Below are positions 1 through 8,062 of a stretch of DNA of 64,000 bases, in pieces. The position numbers were made by a program, and so were the translations under genes. Under the pieces are notes generated by a model. It had not been told where the DNA came from, made no database searches, and saw only the letters and a list, made by a program, of their open reading frames with translations. Source of the DNA: Streptomyces sp. CG1 (GTDB taxonomy: Bacteria; Actinomycetota; Actinomycetes; Streptomycetales; Streptomycetaceae); assembly GCF_041080625.1 (NCBI RefSeq), contig NZ_CP163518.1:5704001-5768000 (forward strand), written 5' to 3'. Every line of letters begins with the position of its first letter. The first letter of the stretch is position 1.

Positions 1-1
1 G

Positions 2-130
2 GAGATTGACGGCCGGTCCGGTACGACCTACCGGGCTGCTGCGATCACGCCCGTGCAGGGCTCGGCCGGCGGCTCCGCTCCGGCTCCGGCGGCTGGTCCG
101 CGCGGCAAGTCGGCGGGCGGTGACGCGTGA
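2..130 (+). CDS. C-terminal end of an element gene (partial, runs in from the left)
   Basis: An open frame enters from the left edge and ends at TGA 128-130, giving 42 residues that begin EIDGRSGTTYR and end in an Ala/Pro/Gly-rich tail. The next gene starts at GTG 127, so the two overlap by four bases (GTGA), typical of translationally coupled genes. No family can be assigned from this tail. The coupling makes it part of the transfer/replication operon that continues to the RepSA gene. Confidence 0.55.
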   Translation, partial: EIDGRSGTTYRAAAITPVQGSAGGSAPAPAAGPRGKSAGGDA

Positions 131-585
131 TGGAGCGCTATTTCTGGCACCTGAACGCCCAGCAGGCGGACGGCATGGCCTGCGTGGTGTGCAACGCCGA
201 CTTCCTCAACAACAAGATCAGCTCTGTTCCAGTGGGGCGGTCGCCTGCGGATGAGTCGCAGGTGTTCGCGTGCAAGGACCCGTGCGCGGCCGTGATCGCT
301 GACGAGGCTGCCCGCATGGCCAAGGAGATGCGGTCGGCGGTCGGCGCGGAGGATGCGGACGGCGGGGACGTTGAGGAGTGCGAGAACGGCGTGTTCTGCG
401 TCGACGGGCATTTCGGCTCGCTGCTGCGGGACCTGCGGGCGCTGGCCGGTGCGGAGGCGCTGTTGGCCACGTCCGACGACATCTCCACCCTTCGGTTCCT
501 CCTCAGTCTGACGGCTCGTCATGCCGAGATGGCCATGATGCGTGCCCGGCTCGTATTGGCCCGGACCAAGGAAGGGGACGGCTGA
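127..585 (+). CDS. Hypothetical element protein, 152 aa
   Basis: A short acidic protein that I do not recognise. It has a CxxC pair near the N-terminus (CVVC, about residues 18-21), two further cysteines flanking the acidic middle (ECENGVFC), and an alpha-helical C-terminal half. The start is GTG 127 or the adjacent ATG 130; both overlap the upstream stop codon. It ends TGATG into the translocase gene (1-bp overlap), so it is translated as part of the same operon. Small hypothetical proteins in this position are common in AICEs. The cysteines could hold a metal, but the spacing matches no zinc finger I know. Confidence 0.7.
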   Translation: MMERYFWHLNAQQADGMACVVCNADFLNNKISSVPVGRSPADESQVFACKDPCAAVIADEAARMAKEMRSAVGAEDADGGDVEECENGVFCVDGHFGSLLRDLRALAGAEALLATSDDISTLRFLLSLTARHAEMAMMRARLVLARTKEGDG

Positions 586-1922
586 TGCCTGCCTCTCTGG
601 TGGTCTGGGTCCTGACGGCGCTGATCCTGGTCGGCGTGCTGACACAGCGCTGGTGGGAACCGCGTCTTGCGGCTCGGGGTATCCCGGTGCGGCGGTGGCC
701 GTGGCGGTGGTGGCTGGTCGGCTACCCCGGAACCGCGTTGCGGATCTTCTCGACCTGGCGGCGGCTGGCGCATCTCAACGGGTTGTCGGTGAGCACGTCG
801 CCGGACCGGAGGGTGATCGGCCGTGATCTCGTGGTGCAGGGGCAGGCGCTGCGGCCCCGGCCTCCTCGGCTGTCCTTGCCGGTGCCGACGAAAACCGGGC
901 TGAGGCTGCGGGTGCTGCTGCATCCCGGGCAGACTCCGGCGCCGTACTTCACGGCGGCCCGTGCCATGGAACACGCCTGGCACGTGCACGGAGTGCGGGT
1001 CACGTCCCCGCGCCGGGGACAGGTCCTCATCCACGTCACAGCCCTAGACCCACTGACCGGTGACGTCCCGTCTGTCCGTGCGCCGGCTGAGGCGTTGCTA
1101 TCGGCGGACGTGGGCCGTATCGAGGACGGCGAACCCTGGGTGGTCGACCTGCGGCGCGTACCGCACTGGCTGATCACGGGGGCCACGCAGTCCGGGAAGT
1201 CGTCGTTGCTGGCGGCTCTGGTGCTTGCGCTGGCGCCTCAGCCGGTCGGCCTGGTCGGTATCGACTGCAAGGGCGGCATGGAACTGGGCCTGTTCGGCGG
1301 GCGGCTCTCTGCGCTGGCCATCGACCGGACAGAGGCGGTCGGTCTGCTGTCCGGCGTGATCGAGGAGATTCAGGCGCGCATGCGGGTCTGCCGTGAGGCG
1401 GGCAAGCGGTCGGTCTGGGACCTGCCCGATCATCTGCGGCCGGTGCCCCTGGTCGTGATCGTGGACGAGCTGGCTGAGCTGTATCTCACCGACGGCTCTC
1501 GGGAGTCGAAGGACGAGGCGGAGCAGTGCGGAACGCTGCTGTTGCGGGTCGCCCAGCTCGGCGCGGCGCTCGGCGTCCACCTGGTCATCGCCGGACAACG
1601 GGTCGGCTCCGACATCGGCCCCCGCGTGACCGCGCTGCGCGCCCAGCTCGGCGGACGCGTCGCCCACCGTGCCCATGACGAGGCGTCGGCCGAGATGACC
1701 TTGGGCGACATCAACCCGGATGCGGTGATCACCGCGCTGAACATCACCGAGGACGAACAGGGCGTTGCCGTGGTCGCCATGGGCGGCCGGTGGATGCGCT
1801 CCCGGTCCCGCCTCGTCACTACCGCCGATGCGGCCGAAGTCGCCCGGACCGACCCCCCAGCGAACCCGTTCCTGACACAGCCGGACCCCGTGACCTTCGA
1901 GAAAGGAGGAGTAGCGGCATGA
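585..1922 (+). CDS. TraB/TraSA-type FtsK-SpoIIIE DNA translocase
   Basis: 445-residue ATPase expected to move double-stranded element DNA between mycelial cells, the hallmark of actinomycete conjugation. One or two N-terminal membrane segments lie around residues 3-55. A Walker A motif GATQSGKS falls near residue 200 and a Walker B strand VVIVDEL near residue 290. The rest matches the FtsK/SpoIIIE motor core, without the long linker of chromosomal FtsK. I chose ATG 585 because it overlaps the preceding stop (TGATG); the frame stays open upstream but that sequence is a shadow of the previous gene. It ends ATGA into the next small gene. Confidence 0.88.
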   Translation: MPASLVVWVLTALILVGVLTQRWWEPRLAARGIPVRRWPWRWWLVGYPGTALRIFSTWRRLAHLNGLSVSTSPDRRVIGRDLVVQGQALRPRPPRLSLPVPTKTGLRLRVLLHPGQTPAPYFTAARAMEHAWHVHGVRVTSPRRGQVLIHVTALDPLTGDVPSVRAPAEALLSADVGRIEDGEPWVVDLRRVPHWLITGATQSGKSSLLAALVLALAPQPVGLVGIDCKGGMELGLFGGRLSALAIDRTEAVGLLSGVIEEIQARMRVCREAGKRSVWDLPDHLRPVPLVVIVDELAELYLTDGSRESKDEAEQCGTLLLRVAQLGAALGVHLVIAGQRVGSDIGPRVTALRAQLGGRVAHRAHDEASAEMTLGDINPDAVITALNITEDEQGVAVVAMGGRWMRSRSRLVTTADAAEVARTDPPANPFLTQPDPVTFEKGGVAA

Positions 1923-2110
1923 CGCAAAACGAAATGTGGGTCATCGACACGTTCCTGTTCCTGTACGTGGTCTTGATCGCGCGGTCACGGGAAATCAAGT
2001 GGTATCAGGCAACCCTGATTTCCCTGTTCGGATTCCTGCTGGCCGGAACGCCGTTCTCATATCCCGCATGGGAAATCGTCAAGATCCTCGGAAGCCTCTT
2101 TTTCGGCTGA
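1919..2110 (+). CDS. Small two-helix membrane protein of the element (Spd-like position)
   Basis: A 63-residue protein with two hydrophobic stretches (about residues 10-22 and 32-48) separated by a short basic loop. It starts at ATG 1919, overlapping the translocase stop by four bases, with a strong ribosome-binding site AAAGGAGGA at 1901-1909. Small hydrophobic proteins next to traB in Streptomyces plasmids often belong to the intramycelial spread (spd) functions. That role is inferred from position and topology only. Confidence 0.75.
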   Translation: MTQNEMWVIDTFLFLYVVLIARSREIKWYQATLISLFGFLLAGTPFSYPAWEIVKILGSLFFG

Positions 2111-2141
2111 CATCCCCGAACCAAAAAGCCGGAGCTGATTC

Positions 2142-3620
2142 ATGAACGCCGCGCCTATTCCTCACGAAAGGGGGCCTCCTGTGTATCCGATATCGGACGA
2201 GGCGCGGCGCTCAGTTCTCAATGAGGCTGAGCGTCTGCGCCTTCTTTCCCCTACCGAGCGTGACCTTATCCGGCTCGTCCATGAACCCGGATACGCGCGC
2301 TGGCTCGATCAGATCAAGTCCATTGGCGGGTGCGCTCACCCGATCTACCTTGCCGGGCACACCACAACGCGTGATGCGGTCACGGGGGAAGTGCTGCGGC
2401 ACTACGACACCAGCGGCGAACCCGGCGGCCGGATGCCGGTGCGCTGCCGCAACCGGCGCGAGACACGCTGTGAGCCCTGCTCCTATCTCCACGCGGGCGA
2501 CACGTTCCAACTGGTCCGCTCCGGCCTGCTGGGCGGCAAGGGCGTCACGGACGGCGTACGGCGTCACCCCCGGCTCTTCGTCACCCTGACCGCCCCTTCC
2601 TTCGGCCCAGTTCATCGTGCCCTTGATGGCGGGGTGTGCCGTCCTCGTCGCGACGGCGGAGTCTGCGAACACGGGCGGCCGGTCGGCTGCGGTCAACGGC
2701 ACGAGGAAACAGACCCCGTGGTAGGTCAGCCGCTGTGCCGGGACTGCTACGACTACGCCGGACACGTCCTCTGGCACGCCTCGGCCGGCAGGCTGTGGAA
2801 CCGCTATTGCCACATGCTCAGGCGGCATTTGGCGACGGCCGCAGGAATCACACAAACCCGCCTGCGGGAACACCTGACCCTCTCTTTCGCCAAGGTCGCT
2901 GAATACCAGAAGCGGGGCGCCGTTCACTTCCACGCGGTAATCCGCCTCGACGGCCCCGACGGTCCCTCATCGCCTCCGCCGCAGTGGGCCACAACCGACC
3001 TGCTGTCAGACGCCGTGCGGTCGGCTGCGGCCCAAGTTGAGGTCCGCACCCCGTATTCCCCTGCGACCGGTGAACGGGTCATCCAGTGGGGCAAACAACT
3101 CGACGTACACCCGATCCGCAGCGACGCATTCACCGAATCGGCCGTGACCGACAGTGCCGTTGCGGCCTACGTCGCCAAATACGTATCCAAGAGCGTCGGC
3201 GACTCGGGCGGCATCGACTACCGAATACAGGACTTCGACAGCATCCGCCTTGCCCCAGTGAATACCCACCTGAGGGCCCTCATGGCCACCTGCTGGCGCC
3301 TGGGCAGTCTGCCTGAGCTGGAGGCACTGAACCTGCGGGCCTGGGCTCACACGCTCGGATACCGAGGCCACGTGCTCACCAAATCACGCCAGTACTCCAC
3401 CACTTACGGAGTACTGCGCGCGGTCCGGGCGGACTACCAGGGCGGCGGCGTACTCGCCCTGGAAGACCGAGAGACCGTCACGGAATCAGCCTGGCGCTAC
3501 GTCGGCTCGGGCCACTCGCCGGCAGAAGCAGACATTGCATACGGCATAGCCGAAGACCTAGCGACCCAACGAGAAATCAGACGAGAAATGATCGCTGAGG
3601 GATGGAAATACGCCGCGTAA
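2142..3620 (+). CDS. repSA: RepSA-like rolling-circle replication initiator
   Basis: 492-residue initiator expected to nick the element's double-strand origin and start rolling-circle replication of the excised circle. The HUH metal-binding motif appears as VHFHAVIR near residue 261. A tyrosine-containing motif YVAKYVSK lies near residues 341-348, giving the catalytic Tyr context. Several CxxC pairs in the first 220 residues (for example CEPC and CRDC) suggest zinc binding. ATG 2142 has GGAG seven bases upstream; an in-frame GTG at 2181 with AAAGGGGG before it is a possible alternative start. Length and order match the pSAM2 RepSA family. Confidence 0.85.
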   Translation: MNAAPIPHERGPPVYPISDEARRSVLNEAERLRLLSPTERDLIRLVHEPGYARWLDQIKSIGGCAHPIYLAGHTTTRDAVTGEVLRHYDTSGEPGGRMPVRCRNRRETRCEPCSYLHAGDTFQLVRSGLLGGKGVTDGVRRHPRLFVTLTAPSFGPVHRALDGGVCRPRRDGGVCEHGRPVGCGQRHEETDPVVGQPLCRDCYDYAGHVLWHASAGRLWNRYCHMLRRHLATAAGITQTRLREHLTLSFAKVAEYQKRGAVHFHAVIRLDGPDGPSSPPPQWATTDLLSDAVRSAAAQVEVRTPYSPATGERVIQWGKQLDVHPIRSDAFTESAVTDSAVAAYVAKYVSKSVGDSGGIDYRIQDFDSIRLAPVNTHLRALMATCWRLGSLPELEALNLRAWAHTLGYRGHVLTKSRQYSTTYGVLRAVRADYQGGGVLALEDRETVTESAWRYVGSGHSPAEADIAYGIAEDLATQREIRREMIAEGWKYAA

Positions 3621-3639
3621 TGAATACGCGAAGAAAGAA

Positions 3640-3669
3640 GCCTCCCCAGAGATAGGGCTCCGGGGAGGC
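3640..3669 (+). terminator. Hairpin terminator after repSA-like gene
   Basis: Perfect 8-bp stem GCCTCCCC/GGGGAGGC with a 14-nt loop just after the initiator stop, followed by a second small hairpin (CGGCCC/GGGCCG, 3672-3688). There is no U-tract, as is usual in Streptomyces. Confidence 0.6.
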
Positions 3670-3719
3670 TCCGGCCCGCGAGGGGCCGAAATGAGAGTAC
3701 CGCATGGAGGGGAAGGCAC

Positions 3720-3905
3720 ATGGCTGCGGGTGGATCGAATCGGCTCCTGACGCCGGATGAAACAGCTGAGCGACTGGCCGTGTCGAAACGCACGCTTTAT
3801 GCGAAATGGCGTGATTGGGGCATACCGGCCTACAAGGTTGGGAAACATCTTAGATTTCGCGAACGCGACATTGATCACTGGATTTCCCAACAGGCTTGTA
3901 GCTAG
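3720..3905 (+). CDS. xis: Excisionase, MerR-like helix-turn-helix (Xis)
   Basis: A 61-residue protein with the helix-turn-helix of the excisionase/DNA-binding (HTH_17) family: LLTPDETAERLAVSKRTLY followed by the wing segment WGIPAYKVGKHLRF and DIDHWI. It should bind at the attachment sites and direct the integrase towards excision. Strong SD GGAGGGGAAGG lies a few bases before ATG 3720. It sits between the replication gene and the integrase as in pSAM2, and is separated from repSA by a terminator, so it probably shares a promoter with the integrase. Confidence 0.85.
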   Translation: MAAGGSNRLLTPDETAERLAVSKRTLYAKWRDWGIPAYKVGKHLRFRERDIDHWISQQACS

Positions 3906-3983
3906 GGCCAGTTGACGTGTAGAACATTGTGCTGAGGGTGGAGATAGGGCTTCACCCCAGGTAGGTAAGGGAGTTGAAGCCTC

Positions 3984-5168
3984 GTGGCTTCAGTCATCAA
4001 GCGCTGTGAGCACAAGGTCACCCAGTGGCCGCGCTGCAAGCACTCGTGGGTGGTCCGGTTCCGGGACGCCAACGGGGACCAGAAAGAGGAGTCGTTCCCT
4101 CACAACAAGAAGACCGAGGCCAACGACCTTGCGATCAAGGTCGAGAATGATAAGCGCCTCGGCGTCTACGTCGATCGGAAGCACTCCAAGCGGACCTTTG
4201 AGGACTGCTGGAAAGAGTGGTTGGGTTTCGGGCAGCGGGAAGAGTCCACTCTCGTTCAGTACAAGAGCATCTACAAGAACCACTTTGCGGAGATGTTCGG
4301 TAGTCGCCGAATCGGTTCTATCACTGCCTCGGACATCACCAAGTGGGAAGAGGCGCAGAAAGAGCGCGGCTTCAAGCCGTACGGCATTGAGGGGCGGAAG
4401 GTCGTACTGAAATCGTTCCTCAAGTACTGCTATGAGGCTGAGATCGTTCCGAAGTACGCCGGGAAGACGATCGCCGTGAACGGCCGGAACGAGTCTGCCT
4501 ACCGACCGGTTGAGGACCACGAGATCCCGACCACATCCGAAGTCATGGCCATCTATGAGGCCATGCGCCCGGTGTACAAGTCGTCCATCTGGATTCAGGC
4601 GGGCTGTGGTCTCCGGGTGGGTGAGGCTCTGGCGTTCTCTCAGTCCCATCTGAGCCGCCGAGAGGGCTGGTACTTCGTTCAGAACCAGTTGACAAATTTC
4701 GGGAAGAACGACGGAGCCAACCGAGGGACGAACGTCAAGAACGAACCGAAGTGGTCCAGGAAGGGGCGTTGGGTCCCCGTTCCGTCCTCGGTGGCTGAGG
4801 AACTGGAGAAGCATCGGGCGTTCTGGGAGCCGTGGGGGGAACCGGGCTGGTACTACGAGTCAGAGACCTACCAGAACCGTCACCCCTCGCGGACGACGTA
4901 CACGGACCGCTGGAACGACGCGATCAAGAAGGCTGGCCTGGAGGAGTCGGCCTACACGCCGAAGTCGCTCCGTCACTACTTCGCCAGCATGGCGATTGCG
5001 GCTGGCGTGCCCCTGTGGGAGGTGGCTCAGTGGATGGGGCACAGCTCCACCAAGGTCACAGAGCAGGTCTATGCGCACCTCGTTGACGGGGCAGAGGAGA
5101 GGATCACGGGGGCGTTCGAGGCCGCGCTAGCGGACGCCTTCCGGAGTCGCCTCAAGGTGGCTGCGTGA
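3984..5168 (+). CDS. int: Tyrosine recombinase integrase of the element
   Basis: 394-residue integrase with an N-terminal arm-type domain, a SAM-like core-binding domain (about residues 70-150) and the catalytic domain. Catalytic residues visible are Arg in GCGLRVGEA (near 210), SLRHYF (near 329), the GH pair in MGHSS (near 351) and nucleophile Tyr in VYAHL (near 362). The first position of the usual HxLRH box is Lys (KSLRH), a common variant. The start is GTG 3984; upstream in-frame sequence gives no better start. The gene adjoins the right junction. Unlike most AICE integrases, its target here is a protein gene rather than a tRNA. Confidence 0.92.
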   Translation: MASVIKRCEHKVTQWPRCKHSWVVRFRDANGDQKEESFPHNKKTEANDLAIKVENDKRLGVYVDRKHSKRTFEDCWKEWLGFGQREESTLVQYKSIYKNHFAEMFGSRRIGSITASDITKWEEAQKERGFKPYGIEGRKVVLKSFLKYCYEAEIVPKYAGKTIAVNGRNESAYRPVEDHEIPTTSEVMAIYEAMRPVYKSSIWIQAGCGLRVGEALAFSQSHLSRREGWYFVQNQLTNFGKNDGANRGTNVKNEPKWSRKGRWVPVPSSVAEELEKHRAFWEPWGEPGWYYESETYQNRHPSRTTYTDRWNDAIKKAGLEESAYTPKSLRHYFASMAIAAGVPLWEVAQWMGHSSTKVTEQVYAHLVDGAEERITGAFEAALADAFRSRLKVAA

Positions 5169-5211
5169 TGAGGGTCGCTGACCCTCAATGCTGAGCTTTC
5201 GCTGAGTTTTT

Positions 5212-5247
5212 GGGCCTCCTTCCTGCATCTTTGCAGGTGGGAGGCCC
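5212..5247. terminator. Hairpin at the right end of the element
   Basis: Long hairpin GGGCCTCC...GGAGGCCC enclosing an inner CCTGCA/TGCAGG stem, between the integrase stop and the chromosome junction. There is no U-tract on either strand. It may end integrase transcription and insulate it from the interrupted host gene. Its 3' arm also contains a GGGAGG that could act as ribosome-binding site for GTG 5252. Confidence 0.5.
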
Positions 5248-5251
5248 TTCC

Positions 5252-5290
5252 GTGTTTGACGTCGAGTTCTACACCGGGGTGGGGACCACC
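5252..5290 (+). other. Predicted right attachment site (attR) inside a phosphoribosyltransferase gene
   Basis: Similarity to the chromosomal phosphoribosyltransferase begins at GTCGAGTTCTACACC (from about 5259), directly after the element's terminal hairpin. The identity core shared with attL must lie in or near this segment, but attL is outside the window, so the core cannot be delimited. Confidence 0.55.
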
Positions 5291-5575
5291 CTGGAAATGC
5301 CGGTCATGCTCGCGCCCGTGCCCAATGTGATCGACTTCTCCGACAAGAAGGTGCTGATCACCGACGACGTCGCCGACACCGGCAAGACGCTGAAGCTCGT
5401 GCGCGACTTCTGTCTGGACACCGTCGCCGAGGTGCGCTCCGCGGTGATCTATGAGAAGTCCCACTCCCTCGTGCAGTGCGAGTACGTCTGGAAGCGGACG
5501 GACGACTGGATCAACTTCCCGTGGAGCGTCGAGCAGCCCGTCGTGAAGCGGGAGGGGCAGGTTCTCGACGCCTGA
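5252..5575 (+). pseudogene. 3' half of a phosphoribosyltransferase gene split by the element
   Basis: Residues run from VEFYTGVGTT through the PRPP-binding loop VLITDDVADTGKT (about residues 34-46) to a normal C-terminus. This is the distal part of a xanthine/hypoxanthine-type phosphoribosyltransferase that in other Streptomyces is about 170 residues long (from memory). The N-terminal part, with the start of the Rossmann-like core, is absent and presumably lies left of the element. GTG 5252, with GGGAGG upstream, could still start a 107-residue product, but that would lack the hood and first strands. Excision of the element would restore the gene. Confidence 0.8.
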
Positions 5576-5610
5576 CCGCCACGACTCCAGGTACGGATTC
5601 CGGGTACGAA

Positions 5611-5644
5611 AAAGGGCCTCCGGCTGCCTCGCCGGGGCCCTTTC
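5611..5644 (+). terminator. Terminator after the phosphoribosyltransferase gene
   Basis: GC-rich inverted repeat AAAGGGCC...GGGGCCCTTT with a short loop, followed by CG, 35 bases after the stop. It lies between convergent genes and could act for both. Confidence 0.7.
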
Positions 5645-5689
5645 GTATGCCGGTCACGAGGACCGGTGCCGCGTACTAGGTCCCGCGTA

Positions 5690-6670
5690 CTAGAACGTGC
5701 CCAGCTTCACTATCGACAGCAGCGCGATCAGCTGGATCGCGGACGCGCCCAGCGCCTTCGGCCAGGGCAGGTCGTGGGAGCGGGAGACCATCAGGGTCAG
5801 CAGGGCGCCCGCGCCGATCCAGGTGGCCCAGCCGAGCAGCTGGACGAAGGTCGCGTCGCCGCCGACGAACATGGCGACCAGCAGGCGGGGCGCGTCCGTG
5901 AGCGCGGTGATCAGCATGGACAGGCCGACCGTCGGCTGCCAGGCGCCGTCGCCGCCCAGCTGGCGGGCCAGGGTGTGCGTGACCACGCCCAGGATGAACA
6001 GGCCGAGGACCATCACGACCGCCGTGATCAGCACGATCGGCACCGCGTTGGAGAGCGTCGCGCCGATCGCGTCCTTGCGGGCGCCGTCGAAGCCGAAGAC
6101 GGCGAGCAGGCCGTAGAGGAAGGTCGTGATGAGCGCCGGGGCCCACATCGTGTAGTCCCGCATGCGCAGGAAGGTCTGGTTCGGGGAGAAGACGATCCCC
6201 TTCAGCAGCTCCTTCCAGTGCAGCGGCGGGCCGAGCGGGGCCGCGGGCGCGGCGGCCGAGCCGGCCTGGTAGGTCGAGCCCTGGGTGTAGCCGGCGGCCT
6301 CGTCGATCGAGAACGCCTGGGTGTGGCCCGGGTTGTTGGCCGCGTACGGGTCATGGCCCGGCGCGCCGGCCGGGTAGCCGCCGTCGTCGCCGAAGTACTC
6401 CGGTCCGTCGTCGGCCGGGCCCGGCCGGCCGTACGGCTGTCCCTGCTGGGGGTACGACGGCTGCTGCCCCCGGTGCGGATACGACTGCTGCGGCGCCTGC
6501 GGGTAGCCCTGCGAGTAGCCCTGTGAGGGCCCCGCGGGCTGCCCGTACGACGGTCCCGCGGGCTGCCCCCGCTGCGGTCCGCGCCGGCCGTACGACGGTC
6601 CCTGCGGCGCCTGCTGTCCTTGGGGGGTGCGGTTGTCCCGGCCCCCGCGTCCGATCCTGAATCCAGCCAC
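5690..6670 (-). CDS. Yip1-family membrane protein with Pro/Gln/Gly-rich cytoplasmic tail
   Basis: 326-residue protein. The first ~150 residues are low-complexity, with repeated PSYGQ, QPAGP and SQGY segments. The C-terminal ~170 residues contain about five membrane helices with the Yip1 fold signature, beginning near LLKGIVFSPNQTF. Bacterial Yip1 proteins have no settled function; some affect membrane organisation or transport. I chose GTG 6670 (MAGFRIGRGG), the start I recall for Streptomyces homologues; an upstream start at 6751 would add 27 unrelated residues. It is convergent with the split phosphoribosyltransferase. Confidence 0.8.
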   Translation of the reverse strand: MAGFRIGRGGRDNRTPQGQQAPQGPSYGRRGPQRGQPAGPSYGQPAGPSQGYSQGYPQAPQQSYPHRGQQPSYPQQGQPYGRPGPADDGPEYFGDDGGYPAGAPGHDPYAANNPGHTQAFSIDEAAGYTQGSTYQAGSAAAPAAPLGPPLHWKELLKGIVFSPNQTFLRMRDYTMWAPALITTFLYGLLAVFGFDGARKDAIGATLSNAVPIVLITAVVMVLGLFILGVVTHTLARQLGGDGAWQPTVGLSMLITALTDAPRLLVAMFVGGDATFVQLLGWATWIGAGALLTLMVSRSHDLPWPKALGASAIQLIALLSIVKLGTF

Positions 6671-6875
6671 GTCATCGAACGTACCTGGTCCCGGAGAGTG
6701 ACGTGCGGGGCCTGGGCTTCCGGGCCCGGCTTTGCGGCCGACCTGTGACATCCCCTAAGGGACCGTCAGCGGTCCGACCAGGGAGCTCTCAGGGATGTCC
6801 CCCGGTTTCCCGCCCGCCGTGCCGTGAAGGACGGTCCGGCGCCGGTACGTGGTGGGCGTGGGCCAGGATGGTGCC

Positions 6876-7199
6876 ATGACCGTAGTGAAGATCAACGTGC
6901 TGACCGTACCCGCCGAGCAGCGGGAGGTGCTGGAGAAGCGGTTCGCTTCGCGAGCCCACGCGGTGGAGAACTCCGACGGCTTCGAGTGGTTCGAGCTGCT
7001 GCGCCCCGTCGAGGGCACCGACACCTACCTCGTCTACACGCGCTGGCGTGACGAGGAGTCCTTCCAGGCCTGGATGGAGGGGCCGATGAAGTCCGCGCAC
7101 CAGGGCGGTGCCGAGGGCGAGCGCCCGAAGCCGGCGGCCTCCGCCTCCACCCTGTGGTCCTTCGAGGTGGTGCAGCAGGCGGGGCCGAAGGGGGCGTAG
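6876..7199 (+). CDS. Antibiotic biosynthesis monooxygenase (ABM) domain protein
   Basis: 107-residue single-domain protein with the ferredoxin-like ABM fold: strand KINVLTVP, FASRAHAVENSDGFEWFELL, then YLVYTRWRDEESFQAWM. Similar proteins act as heme-degrading monooxygenases (HmoB/IsdG type) or quinol monooxygenases. The WRDEESFQAW helix is the family hallmark. Heme-ligand assignment is not possible from sequence alone. ATG 6876 (MTVVKINV) is preferred, with AGGA about eight bases upstream. It is a single gene transcribed away from the Yip1 gene. Confidence 0.85.
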   Translation: MTVVKINVLTVPAEQREVLEKRFASRAHAVENSDGFEWFELLRPVEGTDTYLVYTRWRDEESFQAWMEGPMKSAHQGGAEGERPKPAASASTLWSFEVVQQAGPKGA

Positions 7200-7285
7200 A
7201 GAAAGGGAAGTTGGGAAAATAGACGGTGCCCCGTGCGGGGTGCGGGGCGCCGTCGCCAGCCCGGCTTTCGCGGTGAGAGGAGACC

Positions 7286-7762
7286 ATGTCGACACGCCCT
7301 GGCGCCGTGGACGTGCTCGATGAGCGGGCCTGGTACGCCGCCAACGAATTCCTGGCCTTCGTGATCGAGCTCGCCGCGCTGGCCTGCCTGAGCTGGTGGG
7401 GGTTCAGCGCCGGCGGCAACCTGGCCCTCCCCCTCCACGGCCTGCTCGGTGTGGGCACGCCGCTGCTGGCGGTCGTGCTGTGGTCGTTGTTCGCGGCGCC
7501 GAGGGCGCGGCTGCGGCCGGCGCTGCCGCTCGTGTTCGTGGTCAAGGCGGTCGTACTGGGCGGTGGAGCGGCGGCCTTGTACGCGGTCGGGCATCCCGTC
7601 GCCGCCGTGGTCATGGCGGTCGTCGTGGTCGTGAACACGGCACTCGCCGAGATCTTCCGCCGCCGTCCGCCAGCCGCTGCCGGGGCAGATGGGGCCGATG
7701 TGGCAGGAGGGGCCGATGTGGCCGATGGGGGCGGCGCCAGGGACGACGTCGGGGCCGGGTGA
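7286..7762 (+). CDS. YrdB-family (DUF2568) four-helix membrane protein
   Basis: 158-residue protein with four predicted membrane helices (about residues 20-40, 50-70, 80-98 and 103-120), the conserved start ERAWYAANEFLAFVIELAALA, and a 35-residue Ala/Gly/Asp-rich tail. This matches the DUF2568/YrdB family of unknown function. ATG 7286 is preceded by GAGAGGAGA. The degenerate GAD/VAGGAD tail is encoded by short repeats and is likely dispensable. Confidence 0.8.
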   Translation: MSTRPGAVDVLDERAWYAANEFLAFVIELAALACLSWWGFSAGGNLALPLHGLLGVGTPLLAVVLWSLFAAPRARLRPALPLVFVVKAVVLGGGAAALYAVGHPVAAVVMAVVVVVNTALAEIFRRRPPAAAGADGADVAGGADVADGGGARDDVGAG

Positions 7763-7893
7763 GCATGCCCGGGTTTCGGGGTGCGGGCGCCGTAGGACCG
7801 CGGCGAGTGGGCCGTTCCCGGGTCGGGTGTCTGTCCGGCCGGGCCGGGTGTGTGACCGGCTGAGAGGACGGCGGCGGTCGGGCTGGGAGAGGC
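7763..7893. other. Intergenic, no gene seen
   Basis: 131 bases between the YrdB gene and a possible 50-codon gene. G/C-rich, without a convincing hairpin or promoter. Reading frames here lack start signals. Confidence 0.5.
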
Positions 7894-8046
7894 GTGGCCG
7901 GCTTCTCGCCCACGCCCGCGAGTTCCTGCCGGACAGTCACCCCACCCGGCGAACTCCGTTTCCTGGCCGAGTGCTTGCCCCAGGCCCTCGATGACACCCT
8001 CCGTGTCGCGGAGAGCCGGGGTCGGTGGCTGGACCGGCTGGACTGA
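7894..8046 (+). CDS. Possible small protein, 50 aa, unrecognised
   Basis: Short frame beginning at GTG 7894 with GGGAGAGG just upstream and an in-frame stop at 7861. The product ends ALDDTLRVAESRGRWLDRLD, an amphipathic acidic helix. About 84% of its codons end in G or C, which fits a translated Streptomyces gene better than random sequence. It ends right before the shared terminator. I do not recognise the family; it may also be the remnant tail of a longer gene. Confidence 0.35.
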   Translation: MAGFSPTPASSCRTVTPPGELRFLAECLPQALDDTLRVAESRGRWLDRLD

Positions 8047-8062
8047 GCCCCACGTGCACGAA

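Larger units (their letters stand above)
1..5260. mobile_element. Integrated conjugative element (AICE, pSAM2-like), right part; left end outside window
   Basis: The gene order TraB-like translocase, small membrane protein, RepSA-type rolling-circle initiator, excisionase and tyrosine integrase, all on the plus strand and tightly packed, is the core of pSAM2-type actinomycete integrative and conjugative elements. The integrase lies next to the right end, as usual. Beyond it, homology to a chromosomal phosphoribosyltransferase starts abruptly in mid-gene, so the element-chromosome junction is near 5250-5260. The left junction and further conjugation genes must lie before position 1. All core genes look intact, so the element may be mobile; that is inference. 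Confidence 0.88.

Noticed and set aside
1..5300. tRNA gene at the integrase-side junction
   Set aside because: Looked for a tRNA 3' end near 5170-5300 as expected of pSAM2-type elements; none is present and a protein gene resumes instead.
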